Below, in pieces: positions 34,501 through 44,848 of a DNA stretch of 64,000 nucleotides. The stretch comes from Comamonadaceae bacterium (GTDB taxonomy: Bacteria; Pseudomonadota; Gammaproteobacteria; Burkholderiales; Burkholderiaceae_C). The stretch's first letter is position 1. Every line of letters starts with the position of its first letter. The DNA lies in contig CANEXF010000015.1 in NCBI GenBank assembly GCA_947443645.1, forward strand, positions 1-64,000. The letters run 5' to 3'. The notes under the pieces were generated by a model that made no database searches, had not been told where the DNA came from, and was given only the letters and a program-made list of their open reading frames with translations. A program made the translations under genes and the position numbers.

Positions 34501-36123
34501 TCACATCCTGAACAGGCCAAATCGGGTCTCGGCAACCGGCGCGTTCATGCTGGCCGACAAACCGAGGGCCAGCACGCGCCGGGTATCGGCCGGGTCGATC
34601 ACGCCGTCGTCCCACAGCCTTGCGGTCGCGTAATAGGGATGGCCCTGTTCCTCGTACTGCTGGCGTATCGGAGCCTTGAAGGCATCTTCTTCCGCAGGAC
34701 TCCATTGCCCGCCCTTGCCTTCTATGCCATCGCGCTTGACCGTGGCCAGCACGCCAGCGGCCTGGTCACCGCCCATCACACTGATGCGCGCGTTCGGCCA
34801 CATCCACAAAAACCGCGGTGAAAACGCCCTGCCGCACATGCCGTAATTGCCTGCGCCAAAGCTGCCGCCGATGATGATGGTGAACTTGGGCACCTTGGCG
34901 GTAGCCACCGCCGTCACCATCTTGGCGCCGTTGCGCGCAATGCCTTCGTTTTCGTACTTGCGGCCGACCATGAAGCCGGTGATGTTCTGCAAGAACACCA
35001 GCGGGATCTTGCGCTGGCAGCACAGCTCGATGAAGTGGGTCGCCTTGAGCGCTGATTCGCTGAACAAGATGCCGTTGTTGGCAATGATGCCAACGGGCAT
35101 GCCTTCAATCTGCGCAAAGCCGCAGATCAGCGTGGTGCCGTAGCGCGCCTTGAACTCGTCGAAATCACTGCCATCGACAATGCGCGCAATGATTTCACGC
35201 ACGTCAAAGGGCTTGCGGGTATCGACCGGGATCACACCATAAAGCTCATCCGCTACATATTTCGGAGCTGCTGGCGCCCGCCCAGATTGCGCTACAGCCT
35301 TTTTTATATTCAAATTCTTGACGGCCATGCGGGCCAGCGCCAGCGCGTGCAAATCGTTTTGCGCCAGATGGTCCGCCACGCCCGACAGCCGCGTGTGCAC
35401 GTCGCCGCCGCCCAGGTCTTCGGCGCTGACCACCTCGCCCGTCGCGGCCTTGACCAGCGGCGGACCACCCAGAAAAATCGTGCCCTGGTCCTTCACGATG
35501 ATGCTTTCATCGCTCATGGCCGGCACATAAGCGCCGCCCGCCGTGCAAGACCCCATCACCACGGCAATCTGCGCAATGCCCTCGGCACTCATATTGGCCT
35601 GGTTAAAAAAGATGCGGCCAAAATGGTCGCGGTCAGGAAACACCTCGTCCTGGTTGGGCAGATTCGCGCCGCCCGAGTCCACCAGATAAACGCAGGGCAA
35701 GCGGTTTTGCTGGGCGATTTCCTGTGCACGCAAGTGCTTTTTAACCGTCAGCGGGTAATAGGTGCCGCCTTTGACGGTGGCGTCGTTGCAGACGATCATG
35801 CAGTCCACGCCGCTGACGCGGCCTATGCCGGCAATCAACCCGGCGCAGGGCGCGCTGTCATTACCATCACGGTCCTGGTACATGCCGAGCGCGGCCAGCG
35901 GGCTCAGCTCCAGAAACGGGGTGCCGGGATCGAGCAGCATCTGCACCCGGTCGCGCGGCAGCAGTTTGCCACGCGCCATGTGCCTGGCACGCGCCACCTC
36001 GCCACCACCGGCGGCCGACTTGGCAATCTGCAATTGCAGGTCGTCGACCAGCACGCGCATGGCGGCGGCATTGGCCTGAAATTCGGCAGACCGGGCGTTG
36101 AGCGTTGTCTCAAGAACGGGCAT
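34501..36123 (-). CDS. liuB: 3-methylcrotonyl-CoA carboxylase, carboxyltransferase beta subunit
   Basis: A 540-aa carboxyltransferase with [37 protein letters not shown], the tandem crotonase-like cores ([34 protein letters not shown]) and [15 protein letters not shown], typical of methylcrotonyl-CoA carboxylase. GAGGAA precedes the ATG at 36123; the longer frame upstream is not family-like. Residues about 271-290 ([17 protein letters not shown]) come from a family-B repeat on the opposite strand. First gene of the leucine operon, divergent from an AraC-type regulator. Confidence 0.95.
   Translation of the reverse strand: MPVLETTLNARSAEFQANAAAMRVLVDDLQLQIAKSAAGGGEVARARHMARGKLLPRDRVQMLLDPGTPFLELSPLAALGMYQDRDGNDSAPCAGLIAGIGRVSGVDCMIVCNDATVKGGTYYPLTVKKHLRAQEIAQQNRLPCVYLVDSGGANLPNQDEVFPDRDHFGRIFFNQANMSAEGIAQIAVVMGSCTAGGAYVPAMSDESIIVKDQGTIFLGGPPLVKAATGEVVSAEDLGGGDVHTRLSGVADHLAQNDLHALALARMAVKNLNIKKAVAQSGRAPAAPKYVADELYGVIPVDTRKPFDVREIIARIVDGSDFDEFKARYGTTLICGFAQIEGMPVGIIANNGILFSESALKATHFIELCCQRKIPLVFLQNITGFMVGRKYENEGIARNGAKMVTAVATAKVPKFTIIIGGSFGAGNYGMCGRAFSPRFLWMWPNARISVMGGDQAAGVLATVKRDGIEGKGGQWSPAEEDAFKAPIRQQYEEQGHPYYATARLWDDGVIDPADTRRVLALGLSASMNAPVAETRFGLFRM
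35252..35310 (+). repeat. Family-B short hairpin repeat inside mccB/liuB
   Basis: The plus strand reads GCTACATATTTCGGAGC, then TGCTGGCGCCCGCCC, then AGATTGCGCTACAGCC and TTTTTTATATT. It aligns end to end with the intergenic copy at 43120-43180 and lies antisense within the gene with the frame intact. Confidence 0.8.
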
Positions 36124-36257
36124 AGATTCCTCACTGCGGCGCTGGCGGCCGCGCATGGGCCACACCTTAACGCCAATCCAGCAGCATAGGCGCAAATACA
36201 GACCAAACCAGCGCCAACCCGGTTGCAAATCGTGCCAAATAACGTCAAACTTAGACT

Positions 36258-37292
36258 ATGCCAGCGCATCTGCTCATCACCCGCTCAAGCCAGGCCATAG
36301 CCGCCACACCCATGGCGTTTGCCAGAAGCATTGCACAGGCATTCAAGCGCTATGGGCAAAGCCCGGCACAGGTCCTGAAGCTCGCACAGATCACGCCAGC
36401 CAAGCTGCTGCAAAGCAAGGCCCGCATCACGGCGCAGCAACTGGAAGTGCTGTCTGGCGCTGCAATGCAGGCGCTGGACGACGAAGCGCTGGGGGCGTTT
36501 TCCCGAAAGCTGCCTTGGGGCAGCTACGGCATGCTGGCCAGAGCCTCCATCACCTCAGCGAGTCTGGGCATGGCACTCAAGCGCTGGTGCCGCCACCATG
36601 CACTGCTGACAGACGACATCGTGCTACGCGTGACAAGCTCCGGCGACAGCGCCGCCATCACCATTGAAGAAAAGCATCCTGGCAGCACCACAGAGTTTGG
36701 CCTGGTGCATGTGCTGCGCAACATCCACGGCCTGGCCTGCTGGTATGTGGACTCGCGCATACCGCTACAAGGCGCGCGCTTTCCATTTGAGGCGCCGCCG
36801 CATGACTATGCCTACCCGCTGATGTTTCAGTGCCCACTTCAGTTCAATGCCGCGCAGGCCGAGATCCGCTTTGATGCGCGCTACCTGGCCTTGCCGCTGC
36901 GCCGTGATGAAAGAGCCCTGACTCAAATGCTACAAAGGGCACTGCCGCTGACCGTGCTGCAGTACCGGCGCGACAGAATGCTGGTGCAGCAGGTACGCCA
37001 GGCACTGGCCAACCCTGCAGTACAGGCGCACAACGCCGAGACTTTGTCCCGTGTGTTGAACATGTCGCCGCGTTCATTGCACCGGCAGCTCAAGGAAGAA
37101 GGCGCGTCGTTGCAACAGCTCAAGGACGAGGTACGGTTTGAACGGGCCCAGGATTGGCTCAACCGCACAGACAAGCCGGTCAAGAAAGTCGCAGCTGCGG
37201 CTGGGTTCCGCAACGAAAAAAGCTTTATCCGAGCGTTTCGGGCCTGGACCGGGCAGTCGCCAGGTGAGTTCCGGGCGAAGTCTACGGTTTGA
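36258..37292 (+). CDS. AraC-family transcriptional regulator (OruR/ArgR-like)
   Basis: A 344-aa regulator with an N-terminal arabinose-binding-like domain of the OruR type (SIAQAFKRYGQSPAQVLKLA) and a C-terminal AraC double HTH (TLSRVLNMSPRSLHRQLKEE, then VKKVAAAAGFRNEKSFIRAF). It is transcribed divergently from the liuB operon, 134 bp apart, so it is a candidate regulator of leucine or related acyl-CoA catabolism. The start is uncertain; an ATG at 36312 is also in frame. Confidence 0.85.
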   Translation: MPAHLLITRSSQAIAATPMAFARSIAQAFKRYGQSPAQVLKLAQITPAKLLQSKARITAQQLEVLSGAAMQALDDEALGAFSRKLPWGSYGMLARASITSASLGMALKRWCRHHALLTDDIVLRVTSSGDSAAITIEEKHPGSTTEFGLVHVLRNIHGLACWYVDSRIPLQGARFPFEAPPHDYAYPLMFQCPLQFNAAQAEIRFDARYLALPLRRDERALTQMLQRALPLTVLQYRRDRMLVQQVRQALANPAVQAHNAETLSRVLNMSPRSLHRQLKEEGASLQQLKDEVRFERAQDWLNRTDKPVKKVAAAAGFRNEKSFIRAFRAWTGQSPGEFRAKSTV

Positions 37293-37478
37293 CCGCACAA
37301 GCGCCCGATCAACACGATGCCCGGTCTAGCATCGCCAGATCAAATAATCCTTGAAAAAACCTCGAAAAACTCACAGAAAAGTCTCGAATCTCTTCAGGCT
37401 TGCGCCCCCAAACTTTGCAAGTAGGTCTATTGTCAAATCATTGCCCCTTTTGACCACGATGACGTGCAGGAGTTTTTC

Positions 37479-38630
37479 ATGAAGAGCTTTCCCTCTCGAG
37501 CCGCGCTGCTGCTGGTTGCAAGTCTGCTGGTATCAGCCCAATCACTGGCACAAGTCAGCGCCCTGGTTGCAATAGATCCGTCGGCATCGGAGCGCGGAAT
37601 TAGCGCGGTGTCTGGCGATCTGAGTAGCGGCCTGGGCAAAGCACTCAAAACACCGGTGCGGGTTGACCGCAGTACAAACTTCGCAGACGTCCTGCGCTCC
37701 ACGCGAACCGGGGAATACGACATCTACATCGTGCCAGTGCAAGTCGCAGCCTCGGCCTTGACACACGGCTACACCATGCTGGCCGACAGTGGTCATAAAG
37801 AAACCTTTGTTCTCGTCGCCTCAGCCAACATTGACACTGTGGCAAAGCTCAAGGGGAGCAGAATGTATTTGCCCCAGCAGGACTCTATTTACGCCTACCT
37901 GGCCAAGGGCTTGCTTAACGAATCGGGACTCTCCCTGAAGGATCTGGCCAAACTGGAGTACCAAAGAACCTCCGGCGCGGGACTGGTGGCGTTGGACATG
38001 GGCGTCTCAGATTCAACGGTGACCCTGAAAAGTGAGTACGAAAAGTGGGCGCAGAACAAGCCAGCGAAATACAAGGTGTTGCTGGAATCCAAACCGGTAC
38101 CCGCCGGACTCGGGCTGCTGGTTAAAAAATCACTGCCCCAACCGGTGCAGGAAAAGCTGGCGCAATGGGCCGCAGGCACGGGCAATGGCATAGAGCGCTT
38201 GGTACCAGTGTCCGACCTCAGCGGCTACAGCTATGTTGCGGGCCTGGGTCACTTCACCCCGGCACAGCTGCCCGGTGTCCAGCAGGTGACGGCCGGCGAA
38301 GCCGCCACCCTCATGAGCCAGGGCGTGCAAATGGTTGATGTCCGGTCCGAGAAAGAATTCAACGCTAAGCACATCGTTGGCGCGGTACTCATTCCTTATT
38401 TGGAGAAAAGCGCGAAAGACACCACCTATGACGCGGCTCAGGACGATTTCTCGGCACTGGAAAAACTCGACAAGAACAAACCGGCCATTTTTTCCTGCAA
38501 CGGCGCCGAATGCTGGAAGTCCTACAAGGCCTCCAAATCAGCAACCGCAAAAGGTTTTAAAAAGGTGTATTGGCTGCGTGGCGGCCTGCCTGAATGGGAT
38601 GAAAAGGGACTTCCTGTGAGCCGCAACTAA
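37479..38630 (+). CDS. Periplasmic receptor-like (PhnD/TAXI type) domain fused to a rhodanese domain
   Basis: A 383-aa exported protein. A signal peptide (PSRAALLLVASLLVSAQSLA) is followed by a periplasmic binding-protein domain of the PhnD/phosphonate-receptor type (residues about 30-250). A C-terminal rhodanese domain follows (QMVDVRSEKEFNAKHIVGAV, active-site loop FSCNGAECWKS with Cys, then VYWLRGGLPEWDEKGLPV). AGGAG precedes the ATG by 8 nt. It may sense or bind an anion and handle a sulfane sulfur or cyanide-like group in the periplasm; the function is unknown. The gene stands alone. Confidence 0.8.
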   Translation: MKSFPSRAALLLVASLLVSAQSLAQVSALVAIDPSASERGISAVSGDLSSGLGKALKTPVRVDRSTNFADVLRSTRTGEYDIYIVPVQVAASALTHGYTMLADSGHKETFVLVASANIDTVAKLKGSRMYLPQQDSIYAYLAKGLLNESGLSLKDLAKLEYQRTSGAGLVALDMGVSDSTVTLKSEYEKWAQNKPAKYKVLLESKPVPAGLGLLVKKSLPQPVQEKLAQWAAGTGNGIERLVPVSDLSGYSYVAGLGHFTPAQLPGVQQVTAGEAATLMSQGVQMVDVRSEKEFNAKHIVGAVLIPYLEKSAKDTTYDAAQDDFSALEKLDKNKPAIFSCNGAECWKSYKASKSATAKGFKKVYWLRGGLPEWDEKGLPVSRN

Positions 38631-38650
38631 GGCTAGTCCACGTCCTCGAA

Positions 38651-38688
38651 CTTGCCCAGCCTGAGCGTGGCAATCAGGCACTGGCAAG
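38651..38688. terminator. Imperfect hairpin between convergent genes
   Basis: CTTGCC..GCCTGA on one side pairs with TCAGGC..GGCAAG on the other, in the 67-bp gap between two converging stop codons. There is no T-run on either side, so a terminator role is only probable. Confidence 0.35.
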
Positions 38689-38697
38689 CCCCATGCG

Positions 38698-39855
38698 CTA
38701 CATCACAGACTCGGCCGCCCGCTCCTTCAAGCCAATCCGGTCCAGCGCACCCGCCAAATTAGCCACCGTCTTGTCCACGTTGTGCCACTTCTCCAGCCCG
38801 AACAGGCCGACGCGGAAGGTCTTGAAGTCAGCGCCTTCGTCGCACTGCAGCGGTACACCGGCTGCCGTCTGCAGGCCCTGGTCGAGAAACTTCTTGCCTG
38901 ACTGAATATCGGAGTCAGTGGTGTAGCTGACCACGACGCCGGGGGCCTTGAAGCCTTCTGCGGCAACACTTGGCAGGCCTCTAGATTCAAACAGCGCACG
39001 CACTTTTTTGCCCAGCAGCTCCTGCTCTGCCTTGACCTTGGCAAAGCCGTAGGCCCGGGTCTCTTTCATGGCGGCCGACAGGCGAACCAGTGCGTCGGTC
39101 GGCAAGGTGGCATGGTAGGCGTGGCCGCCATTTTCATAGGTCTCCATAATCTGCAGCCACTTCTTCAGATCACAGGCAAAACTGGAGCTGGTGGTGCCGT
39201 CAATCGCGGCTCTGGCGCGTTCGCTGAGCATGACCATGGCGCAGCACGGTGAGCTGCTCCAGCCTTTTTGCGGGGCCGAGATCAGCACGTCAACGCCGGT
39301 GGCTTTCATGTCCACCCAGATGGCGCCCGAGGCGATGCAGTCGAGCACGAACAAGCCGCCCACGGCATGCACGGCATCGGCCACGGCCTTGAGGTAGCTG
39401 TCGGGCAGCATCATGCCGGAGGACGTCTCTACATGCGGGGCAAAGACCAATGCCGGCTTTTCCTTGGCAATCGCGGCCAGCACCTCGGCCACCGTTGCGG
39501 GTGCCCAGGGCGCTTGTGGGCCGGCGCACAGCTGGCGCGCTTTCAATACGGTGGACGAGGCGGGGATGCTCCCCATGTCAAAAATCTGCGTCCAGCGGTA
39601 GCTGAACCAGCCGTTGCGTATGACCATGACGTGTTTGCCGGCGGCGAACTGGCGCGCCACGGCTTCCATGCCATAGGTGCCGCTGCCGGGCACCAGCACG
39701 GCGCAGTAGGCGCCGTAGACCTCTTTGAGGATGCCGGAGATGTCCGTCATCACGCCCTGAAAGCTCTTGGACATGTGGTTGAGCGCGCGGTCGGTGTAGA
39801 CCACCGAGAACTCTAGCAAGCCGTCAGGGTCAATATTGGGTAGAAGTCCTGGCAT
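38698..39855 (-). CDS. Class V aminotransferase, serine-glyoxylate / alanine-glyoxylate type
   Basis: A 385-aa PLP enzyme of fold type I class V. Visible are PGSGTYGMEAVARQF, FVLDCIASGAIWVDM (PLP-binding Asp), the Schiff-base Lys in ISAPQKGWSSSP and a C-terminal FRVGLFGLEKW. The family includes serine-glyoxylate aminotransferase and alanine-glyoxylate or 2-aminoethylphosphonate aminotransferases; the exact donor cannot be fixed by eye. Two candidate substrate links exist nearby: ghrA (hydroxypyruvate/glyoxylate) and the PhnD-like receptor. Confidence 0.85.
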   Translation of the reverse strand: MPGLLPNIDPDGLLEFSVVYTDRALNHMSKSFQGVMTDISGILKEVYGAYCAVLVPGSGTYGMEAVARQFAAGKHVMVIRNGWFSYRWTQIFDMGSIPASSTVLKARQLCAGPQAPWAPATVAEVLAAIAKEKPALVFAPHVETSSGMMLPDSYLKAVADAVHAVGGLFVLDCIASGAIWVDMKATGVDVLISAPQKGWSSSPCCAMVMLSERARAAIDGTTSSSFACDLKKWLQIMETYENGGHAYHATLPTDALVRLSAAMKETRAYGFAKVKAEQELLGKKVRALFESRGLPSVAAEGFKAPGVVVSYTTDSDIQSGKKFLDQGLQTAAGVPLQCDEGADFKTFRVGLFGLEKWHNVDKTVANLAGALDRIGLKERAAESVM

Positions 39856-40085
39856 GGTGTGTCTCGCAGTCTTTGTAAAAGTCGGGCTGAAAGCTTAGCA
39901 TGTGGCGCAGCTTCAAGGGGCGGCTACGGGTTTGTGCGGAAGGGCCCGCCAGGCCTTTGCGCGCTGCGAATCAGCGTGCAAATTACAGCGCCCATCGCCG
40001 CCCGGGAAGACCCGTTTAAGATCGACTACAGTGCATTTCACACCGCACCCCATTCCACCAACCCAACAAATGGAAACCCACGTCA

Positions 40086-42323
40086 ATGTCTGCTGATAAA
40101 TCAAAGATCATTTACACCCTGACAGACGAGGCGCCAATGCTGGCGACCTGCGCATTTCTGCCGATTGTTCGCACCTTCGCGGAGCCTGCCGGCATCAATG
40201 TGGTCGAGAGCGATATTTCGGTGGCAGCCCGTGTACTGGGTGAGTTTTCCGAATACCTGACCGACGAGCAGAAGCTGCCCAACAACCTGGCCGAGCTTGG
40301 CCGCCTGACGCTGCTGCCCGACACCAACATCATCAAGCTGCCCAACATCAGCGCATCGGTGCACCAGCTGGTCAGCTGCATCAAGGAACTTCAGAGCAAG
40401 GGCTATAAGCTGCCGGACTTCCCTGAAGATCCAAAAACCGACGCCGACAAGGCCATCCTCGTGCGCTACTCCAAGTCGCTGGGCAGCTCCGTGAACCCGG
40501 TGCTGCGTGAAGGCAACTCTGACCGCCGCGCGCCCATGGCCGTCAAGAACTACGCCCGCAAGCACCCGCACAGCATGGGCGAGTGGAGCATGGCTTCGCG
40601 CACCCATGTGGCGCACATGAAGCACGGCGACTTCTACCACGGCGAAAAGTCGATGACGCTGGACAAGGCCCGCGACGTCAGAATGGAACTGCTGACCAAG
40701 AGCGGCCAGACCATTGTGCTCAAGCCCAAGACTTCGCTGCTGGCCGGCGAGATCATCGACAGCATGTTCATGAGCAAGACCGCGCTGTGCGAGTTCTATG
40801 AAGAACAAATGGAAGACGCGCGCAAGACCGGCGTGATGCTGTCGCTGCACGTCAAGGCCACGATGATGAAGGTATCGCACCCCATCGTGTTCGGCCACGC
40901 CGTGCGCATCTTCTACAAGGAAGCGTTTGCAAAGCACGGCAAGCTCTTTGACGAACTCGGCGTGAACGTCAACAACGGCCTGGTGAACCTGTACGAGAAG
41001 ATTGAAACGCTGCCAACGACCAAGCGCGACGAAATCATCCGTGACCTGCACGCCTGCCACGAGCACCGCCCGGAGCTGGCGATGGTGGACTCGGCCAAGG
41101 GCATCACCAACCTGCACGCCCCCAACGACGTGATCGTGGACGCATCCATGCCGGCCATGATTCGCATAGGCGGCAAGATGTGGGGTGCCGACGGCAAGCC
41201 CAAGGACACCAAGGCGCTGATCCCGGAAAGCACTTTTGCACGCATCTACCAGGAGATCATCAACTTCTGCAAGACCAACGGCAATTTCGATCCACGCACC
41301 ATGGGCACCGTGCCCAACGTGGGTCTGATGGCCCAGCAGGCCGAAGAGTATGGCTCGCATGACAAGACGTTTGAAGTGCATGACGCTGGCGAAGCCCGCA
41401 TTGTCGATATCGCTACTGGCGAAGTCCTGCTGGTGCAGAACGTGGAAGCCGGCGACATCTGGCGCATGTGCCAGGTCAAGGATGCGCCTATCCGCGACTG
41501 GGTCAAGCTGGCCGTCACGCGCGCACGCAATTCCGGCATGCCCGCCGTGTTCTGGCTCGATCCCTACCGTCCGCACGAAGCCGAGCTGATCAAGAAAGTG
41601 GAGACCTACCTCAAGGACCACGACACGACAGGGCTGGACATCCAGCACATGTCTCAAGTGCGGGCCATGCGCTACACGCTGGAACGCGTGATACGCGGTC
41701 TGGACACCATCTCGGTCACCGGCAACATCCTGCGCGACTACCTGACCGACCTGTTCCCCATCATGGAGCTGGGCACCAGCGCCAAGATGCTGTCCATCGT
41801 GCCTTTGATGGCCGGCGGCGGCATGTATGAAACGGGTGCGGGCGGTTCGGCCCCCAAGCATGTCAAGCAGCTGGTGGAAGAAAACCACCTGCGCTGGGAC
41901 TCGCTGGGCGAGTTCCTGGCCCTGGCCGTGAGCATGGAAGACCTGGGCATCAAGACCGGCAACAACAAGGCCAAGATCCTGGCCAAGACCCTGGACGCGG
42001 CAACCGGCAAGCTGCTGGACAACAGCAAGAACCCGTCAACCCGGACCGGTGAGCTCGACAACCGTGGCAGCCAGTTCTACCTGGCCATGTACTGGGCCCA
42101 GGAACTGGCCACGCAGACGGAAGACAAAGAGCTGCAGGCCCACTTCGCGCCACTGGCCAAAGCGCTGACCGACAATGAGCAGAAGATCACGGACGAGCTC
42201 AAGGCCGTGCAAGGCAAACCCGTCGATATCGGCGGCTACTACCTGGCCGACCCGAAGAAACTGGCCGCCGTGATGCGTCCAAGCCCGACCTTCAACGCAG
42301 CGCTGGAAGCCGCCAAAGCCTGA
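40086..42323 (+). CDS. icd: Monomeric NADP-dependent isocitrate dehydrogenase
   Basis: A 745-aa enzyme of the monomeric IDH family, converting isocitrate to 2-oxoglutarate with NADPH. Family features are [20 protein letters not shown] at the N-terminus, [56 protein letters not shown] and the C-terminal [17 protein letters not shown]. It is unrelated in sequence to the homodimeric E. coli enzyme (416 aa). The gene stands alone with its own terminator. Confidence 0.97.
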   Translation: MSADKSKIIYTLTDEAPMLATCAFLPIVRTFAEPAGINVVESDISVAARVLGEFSEYLTDEQKLPNNLAELGRLTLLPDTNIIKLPNISASVHQLVSCIKELQSKGYKLPDFPEDPKTDADKAILVRYSKSLGSSVNPVLREGNSDRRAPMAVKNYARKHPHSMGEWSMASRTHVAHMKHGDFYHGEKSMTLDKARDVRMELLTKSGQTIVLKPKTSLLAGEIIDSMFMSKTALCEFYEEQMEDARKTGVMLSLHVKATMMKVSHPIVFGHAVRIFYKEAFAKHGKLFDELGVNVNNGLVNLYEKIETLPTTKRDEIIRDLHACHEHRPELAMVDSAKGITNLHAPNDVIVDASMPAMIRIGGKMWGADGKPKDTKALIPESTFARIYQEIINFCKTNGNFDPRTMGTVPNVGLMAQQAEEYGSHDKTFEVHDAGEARIVDIATGEVLLVQNVEAGDIWRMCQVKDAPIRDWVKLAVTRARNSGMPAVFWLDPYRPHEAELIKKVETYLKDHDTTGLDIQHMSQVRAMRYTLERVIRGLDTISVTGNILRDYLTDLFPIMELGTSAKMLSIVPLMAGGGMYETGAGGSAPKHVKQLVEENHLRWDSLGEFLALAVSMEDLGIKTGNNKAKILAKTLDAATGKLLDNSKNPSTRTGELDNRGSQFYLAMYWAQELATQTEDKELQAHFAPLAKALTDNEQKITDELKAVQGKPVDIGGYYLADPKKLAAVMRPSPTFNAALEAAKA

Positions 42324-42342
42324 TAGCTGACGGATACGCGCA

Positions 42343-42392
42343 AAGCCGCCGTTCAGGCTGGGGTTGACCCAGACTGAACGGCGGCTTTTTTT
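42343..42392 (+). terminator. Intrinsic terminator of icd
   Basis: AAGCCGCCGTTCAG (42343-42356) pairs perfectly with CTGAACGGCGGCTT (42374-42387), followed by a run of seven T. The loop holds a second small stem CTGGG-GTTGA-CCCAG. Confidence 0.95.
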
Positions 42393-42442
42393 ATTGGCGC
42401 GCCAGAAGTACCAAAAGGTCTGGGTACCGGCCGCTGGCAGAC

Positions 42443-43105
42443 TTAGTTCAGCAGCGCCGGCAAATCGCGCATGGCCGTGAACACCTGCACGGCACCGGTC
42501 GCCAACAAGGCTTGCGGCGCGTCGTGTCTGGCCTCGGGCGGGCTGTAGCCAAATACCGTGCAGCCGGCGGCCACGCCGGCCATGACCCCCGTCACCGTAT
42601 CTTCGACCACGGCGCAGCGCCTGGGGTCAACGCCCAGCGCCGCCGCAGCCGCCAGATAGACATCGGGCGCAGGCTTGGAGCGGGGCAACTCGTGGCCGCT
42701 GAAAATCCGCCCCTTGAAGCTGTTCATCAAGCCGCATTTTTCCAGCTGCAGCTCCACCTTGAAGCGGTCAGCGCCTGACGCGCAGGCGATGCGGCCGGCG
42801 TAGTGCCCATGAATGCTGAGCACCGCCTGGACAGCGCCATCAATGGGTTTGACGCCCGTCATCAGCCCCAGGTTGCGACGCTCACGAAACCGCACCATCC
42901 AGTCTTCGGTCAACGGCTGCCCGGTGTGGGCTTCGATCAGCCCAGCCTCATCCTTGACCGCCTTACCCAGAAATATGCGCATGCATTCCTGCGGGCTGAG
43001 CTTCCAGCCCAGCTCCTCCAGCATGTCACGCAAGACCCCGTTGGTGATGGGTTCGCTGTCGACCAGCACGCCATCACAGTCAAACAAAATCGCTTCAAAC
43101 TTCAC
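42443..43105 (-). CDS. HAD-superfamily phosphatase, beta-phosphoglucomutase/phosphoglycolate-phosphatase-like
   Basis: A 220-aa hydrolase of HAD subfamily IA: motif I FDCDGVLVDSEP, a helical cap (TNGVLRDMLEELG), motif II near residue 110 (CASGADR), motif III RSKPAPDVYL and motif IV VVEDTVTGVMAG. It dephosphorylates a small phosphometabolite; the substrate is not decidable by eye. It is the last gene of a minus-strand run and is separated from ychJ by a family-B repeat. Confidence 0.88.
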   Translation of the reverse strand: MKFEAILFDCDGVLVDSEPITNGVLRDMLEELGWKLSPQECMRIFLGKAVKDEAGLIEAHTGQPLTEDWMVRFRERRNLGLMTGVKPIDGAVQAVLSIHGHYAGRIACASGADRFKVELQLEKCGLMNSFKGRIFSGHELPRSKPAPDVYLAAAAALGVDPRRCAVVEDTVTGVMAGVAAGCTVFGYSPPEARHDAPQALLATGAVQVFTAMRDLPALLN

Positions 43106-43119
43106 AAAAGCCTTTCAAT

Positions 43120-43180
43120 GCTATTTATTTAATAGCTGATTACGCACGCCAGCATTGCGCTAAAGGCATTTTTTACAATT
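43120..43180 (+). repeat. Family-B short hairpin repeat (intergenic, complete)
   Basis: GCTATTTATTTAATAGC is followed by TGATTACGCACGCC, then AGCATTGCGCTAAAGGC and ATTTTTTACAATT. With the copies at 18301 and 35252 it defines the roughly 60-bp unit: hairpin, GC-rich middle, then GCGCT..GGC and a T-run. Confidence 0.8.
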
Positions 43181-43182
43181 AC

Positions 43183-43590
43183 TCAGAGCTGGTCGCCGTC
43201 AACGTAGTACCAACGGTCCAGTTCGCGGATGAAGCGGCTGCGCTCATGCAGGCGCAGCGCAGGGGTGGCCGGACTCTTTTGCCGCGCGACAAACTCGACT
43301 TCAGCATGGCTGGCGTCCAGCTGCCGGTGCTTGCGCAGCTCCAGCCCCAGCCACTTGACGCCGGCGTCAAACGCAATCGATACCGGTCTGTGGCCGGCGT
43401 GCCAGGTGGCCAGCAGATAGTCGGCGCGTTCCAGCACAAAAGCGGTGTAGCGCGAGCGCATCAGGGCTTGTGCGTCAGGCGCCGCCCGGTCAGCAAAATT
43501 ATCCAGGTATGGGCCGCAGCAAGCGGCCAGAGAAAGCGGTTTCAAGCCAGAGCCCATTCGGCCGCAGGGGCAGGGCTGATAAGACGTCAT
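43183..43590 (-). CDS. YchJ family (UPF0225) SEC-C motif protein
   Basis: A 135-aa protein of the YchJ type: N-terminal SEC-C-like YQPCPCGR and CCGPYLDNF, then LMRSRYTAFVLERADYLLAT and a C-terminal HERSRFIRELDRWYYVDGD. The Cys cluster likely binds zinc. Function unknown. The start at 43590 gives the family N-terminus; an ATG at 43650 would add 20 residues. Confidence 0.85.
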   Translation of the reverse strand: MTSYQPCPCGRMGSGLKPLSLAACCGPYLDNFADRAAPDAQALMRSRYTAFVLERADYLLATWHAGHRPVSIAFDAGVKWLGLELRKHRQLDASHAEVEFVARQKSPATPALRLHERSRFIRELDRWYYVDGDQL

Positions 43591-43656
43591 TTCAGTATCC
43601 AGAGTTTGCACAATTAGCCCGCCGAGCATAGCGGCTTTGGCATGTGCCAACGCGCA

Positions 43657-44787
43657 TCAAGCGAGCGCGCGCTGGATGATGAGCTTTTGCACGTCGGACG
43701 TGCCTTCGTAAATCTGGCAGACACGCACGTCGCGGTAAATGCGCTCGACCGGGAAGTCGCTCACATAACCATAGCCGCCCAGGGTTTGAATGGCCGCGCT
43801 GCAGACTTTTTCTGCCATCTCGCTGGCGAACAGCTTGGCCATGGCGGCCTCCTTCAGACAGGGCAGGCCCGCGTCGCGTAAACAGGCCGCATGCCAGATC
43901 AGCTGGCGCGCGGCTTCAAGCTGCGTCGCGCAATCCGCGAGCCTGAAGCCGACAGCCTGATGGTTGAAGATCGCGGTGCCAAAGCTCTGGCGTTCTTTTG
44001 AATAGTGCAGCGCAAATTCAAAAGCGCTGCGCGCCATGCCCAGGCTTTGCGCAGCGATGCCTATGCGCCCGCCTTCGAGCGCGCCCAAGGCGATCTTGTA
44101 GCCCTCGCCTTCGGCGCCTATCAGGTTGCCGGCCGGCACGCGGCAGTTGTCGAAGTTGATCTGCGCCGTGTCACTCGAATGCTGGCCCAGCTTGTCTTCG
44201 AGGCGCGCCACCACGTAACCGGGCGCGTCGGTCGGCACGATGAAGGCGCTCATGCCTTTTTTGCCAGCGCCCTTGTCGGTCACGGCAATAACGATGGCCG
44301 CATGGCCGTTCTTGCCGCTGGTGATGAACTGCTTGACGCCGTTGATCAGGTAGCCGTCGCCGTCCTTGACTGCGGTGGTCTTGAGCGCCGAGGCGTCGCT
44401 GCCCACATGCGGCTCGGTCAGGCAGAACACGCCCAGCATCTGGCCTTGGGCCAGCGGTGTGAGCCACTGCTTTTTCTGCGCCGCAGTGCCGTAACGCATC
44501 AAGATGGCGTTGACCGGGCAGTTGGTGACGGAAATCGCCGTGCTGGTGCCGCCATCGCCAGCGGCGATTTCCTCAATCACCAGCGCCAGCGTCAGGTAGT
44601 CGAGGTTGGCGCCGCCAAACTCTTCGGGCACGCAGATGCCATAGGCGCCGAGTTCGGCCAGGCCGCGGTGCACGTCCTTGGGAAAAGTGTGCGCCTTGTC
44701 CCACTTCGCGGCATTCGGCCAGAGCTGTTCCTGTGCAAAGGCACGCACGGCATCGCGGATCATTTGCTGGTCTTGGGTGAGGATCAT
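43657..44787 (-). CDS. Acyl-CoA dehydrogenase
   Basis: A 376-aa FAD enzyme of the acyl-CoA dehydrogenase family (MILTQDQQMIRDAVRAFAQE, CLTEPHVGSDASALKTTA, FITSGKNG, GRIGIAAQSLGMARSAFE, QTLGGYGYVSDFPVERIYRD). The catalytic Glu is expected in YEGTSDVQ near residue 363, as in short- and medium-chain enzymes. It lies in the run after thiolase and SDR, so a role in beta-oxidation or branched-chain acyl-CoA breakdown is likely. Confidence 0.92.
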   Translation of the reverse strand: MILTQDQQMIRDAVRAFAQEQLWPNAAKWDKAHTFPKDVHRGLAELGAYGICVPEEFGGANLDYLTLALVIEEIAAGDGGTSTAISVTNCPVNAILMRYGTAAQKKQWLTPLAQGQMLGVFCLTEPHVGSDASALKTTAVKDGDGYLINGVKQFITSGKNGHAAIVIAVTDKGAGKKGMSAFIVPTDAPGYVVARLEDKLGQHSSDTAQINFDNCRVPAGNLIGAEGEGYKIALGALEGGRIGIAAQSLGMARSAFEFALHYSKERQSFGTAIFNHQAVGFRLADCATQLEAARQLIWHAACLRDAGLPCLKEAAMAKLFASEMAEKVCSAAIQTLGGYGYVSDFPVERIYRDVRVCQIYEGTSDVQKLIIQRALA

Positions 44788-44848
44788 GATGTGCCTTGCA
44801 ACAAGCGGCCCTCGGTCAGAGATGAGGACATCCGCATAAACATCCGCA

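Noticed and set aside
40101-41888. A 595-codon minus-strand frame opposite icd
   Set aside because: Antisense shadow with His/Val-rich composition; icd is unambiguous.
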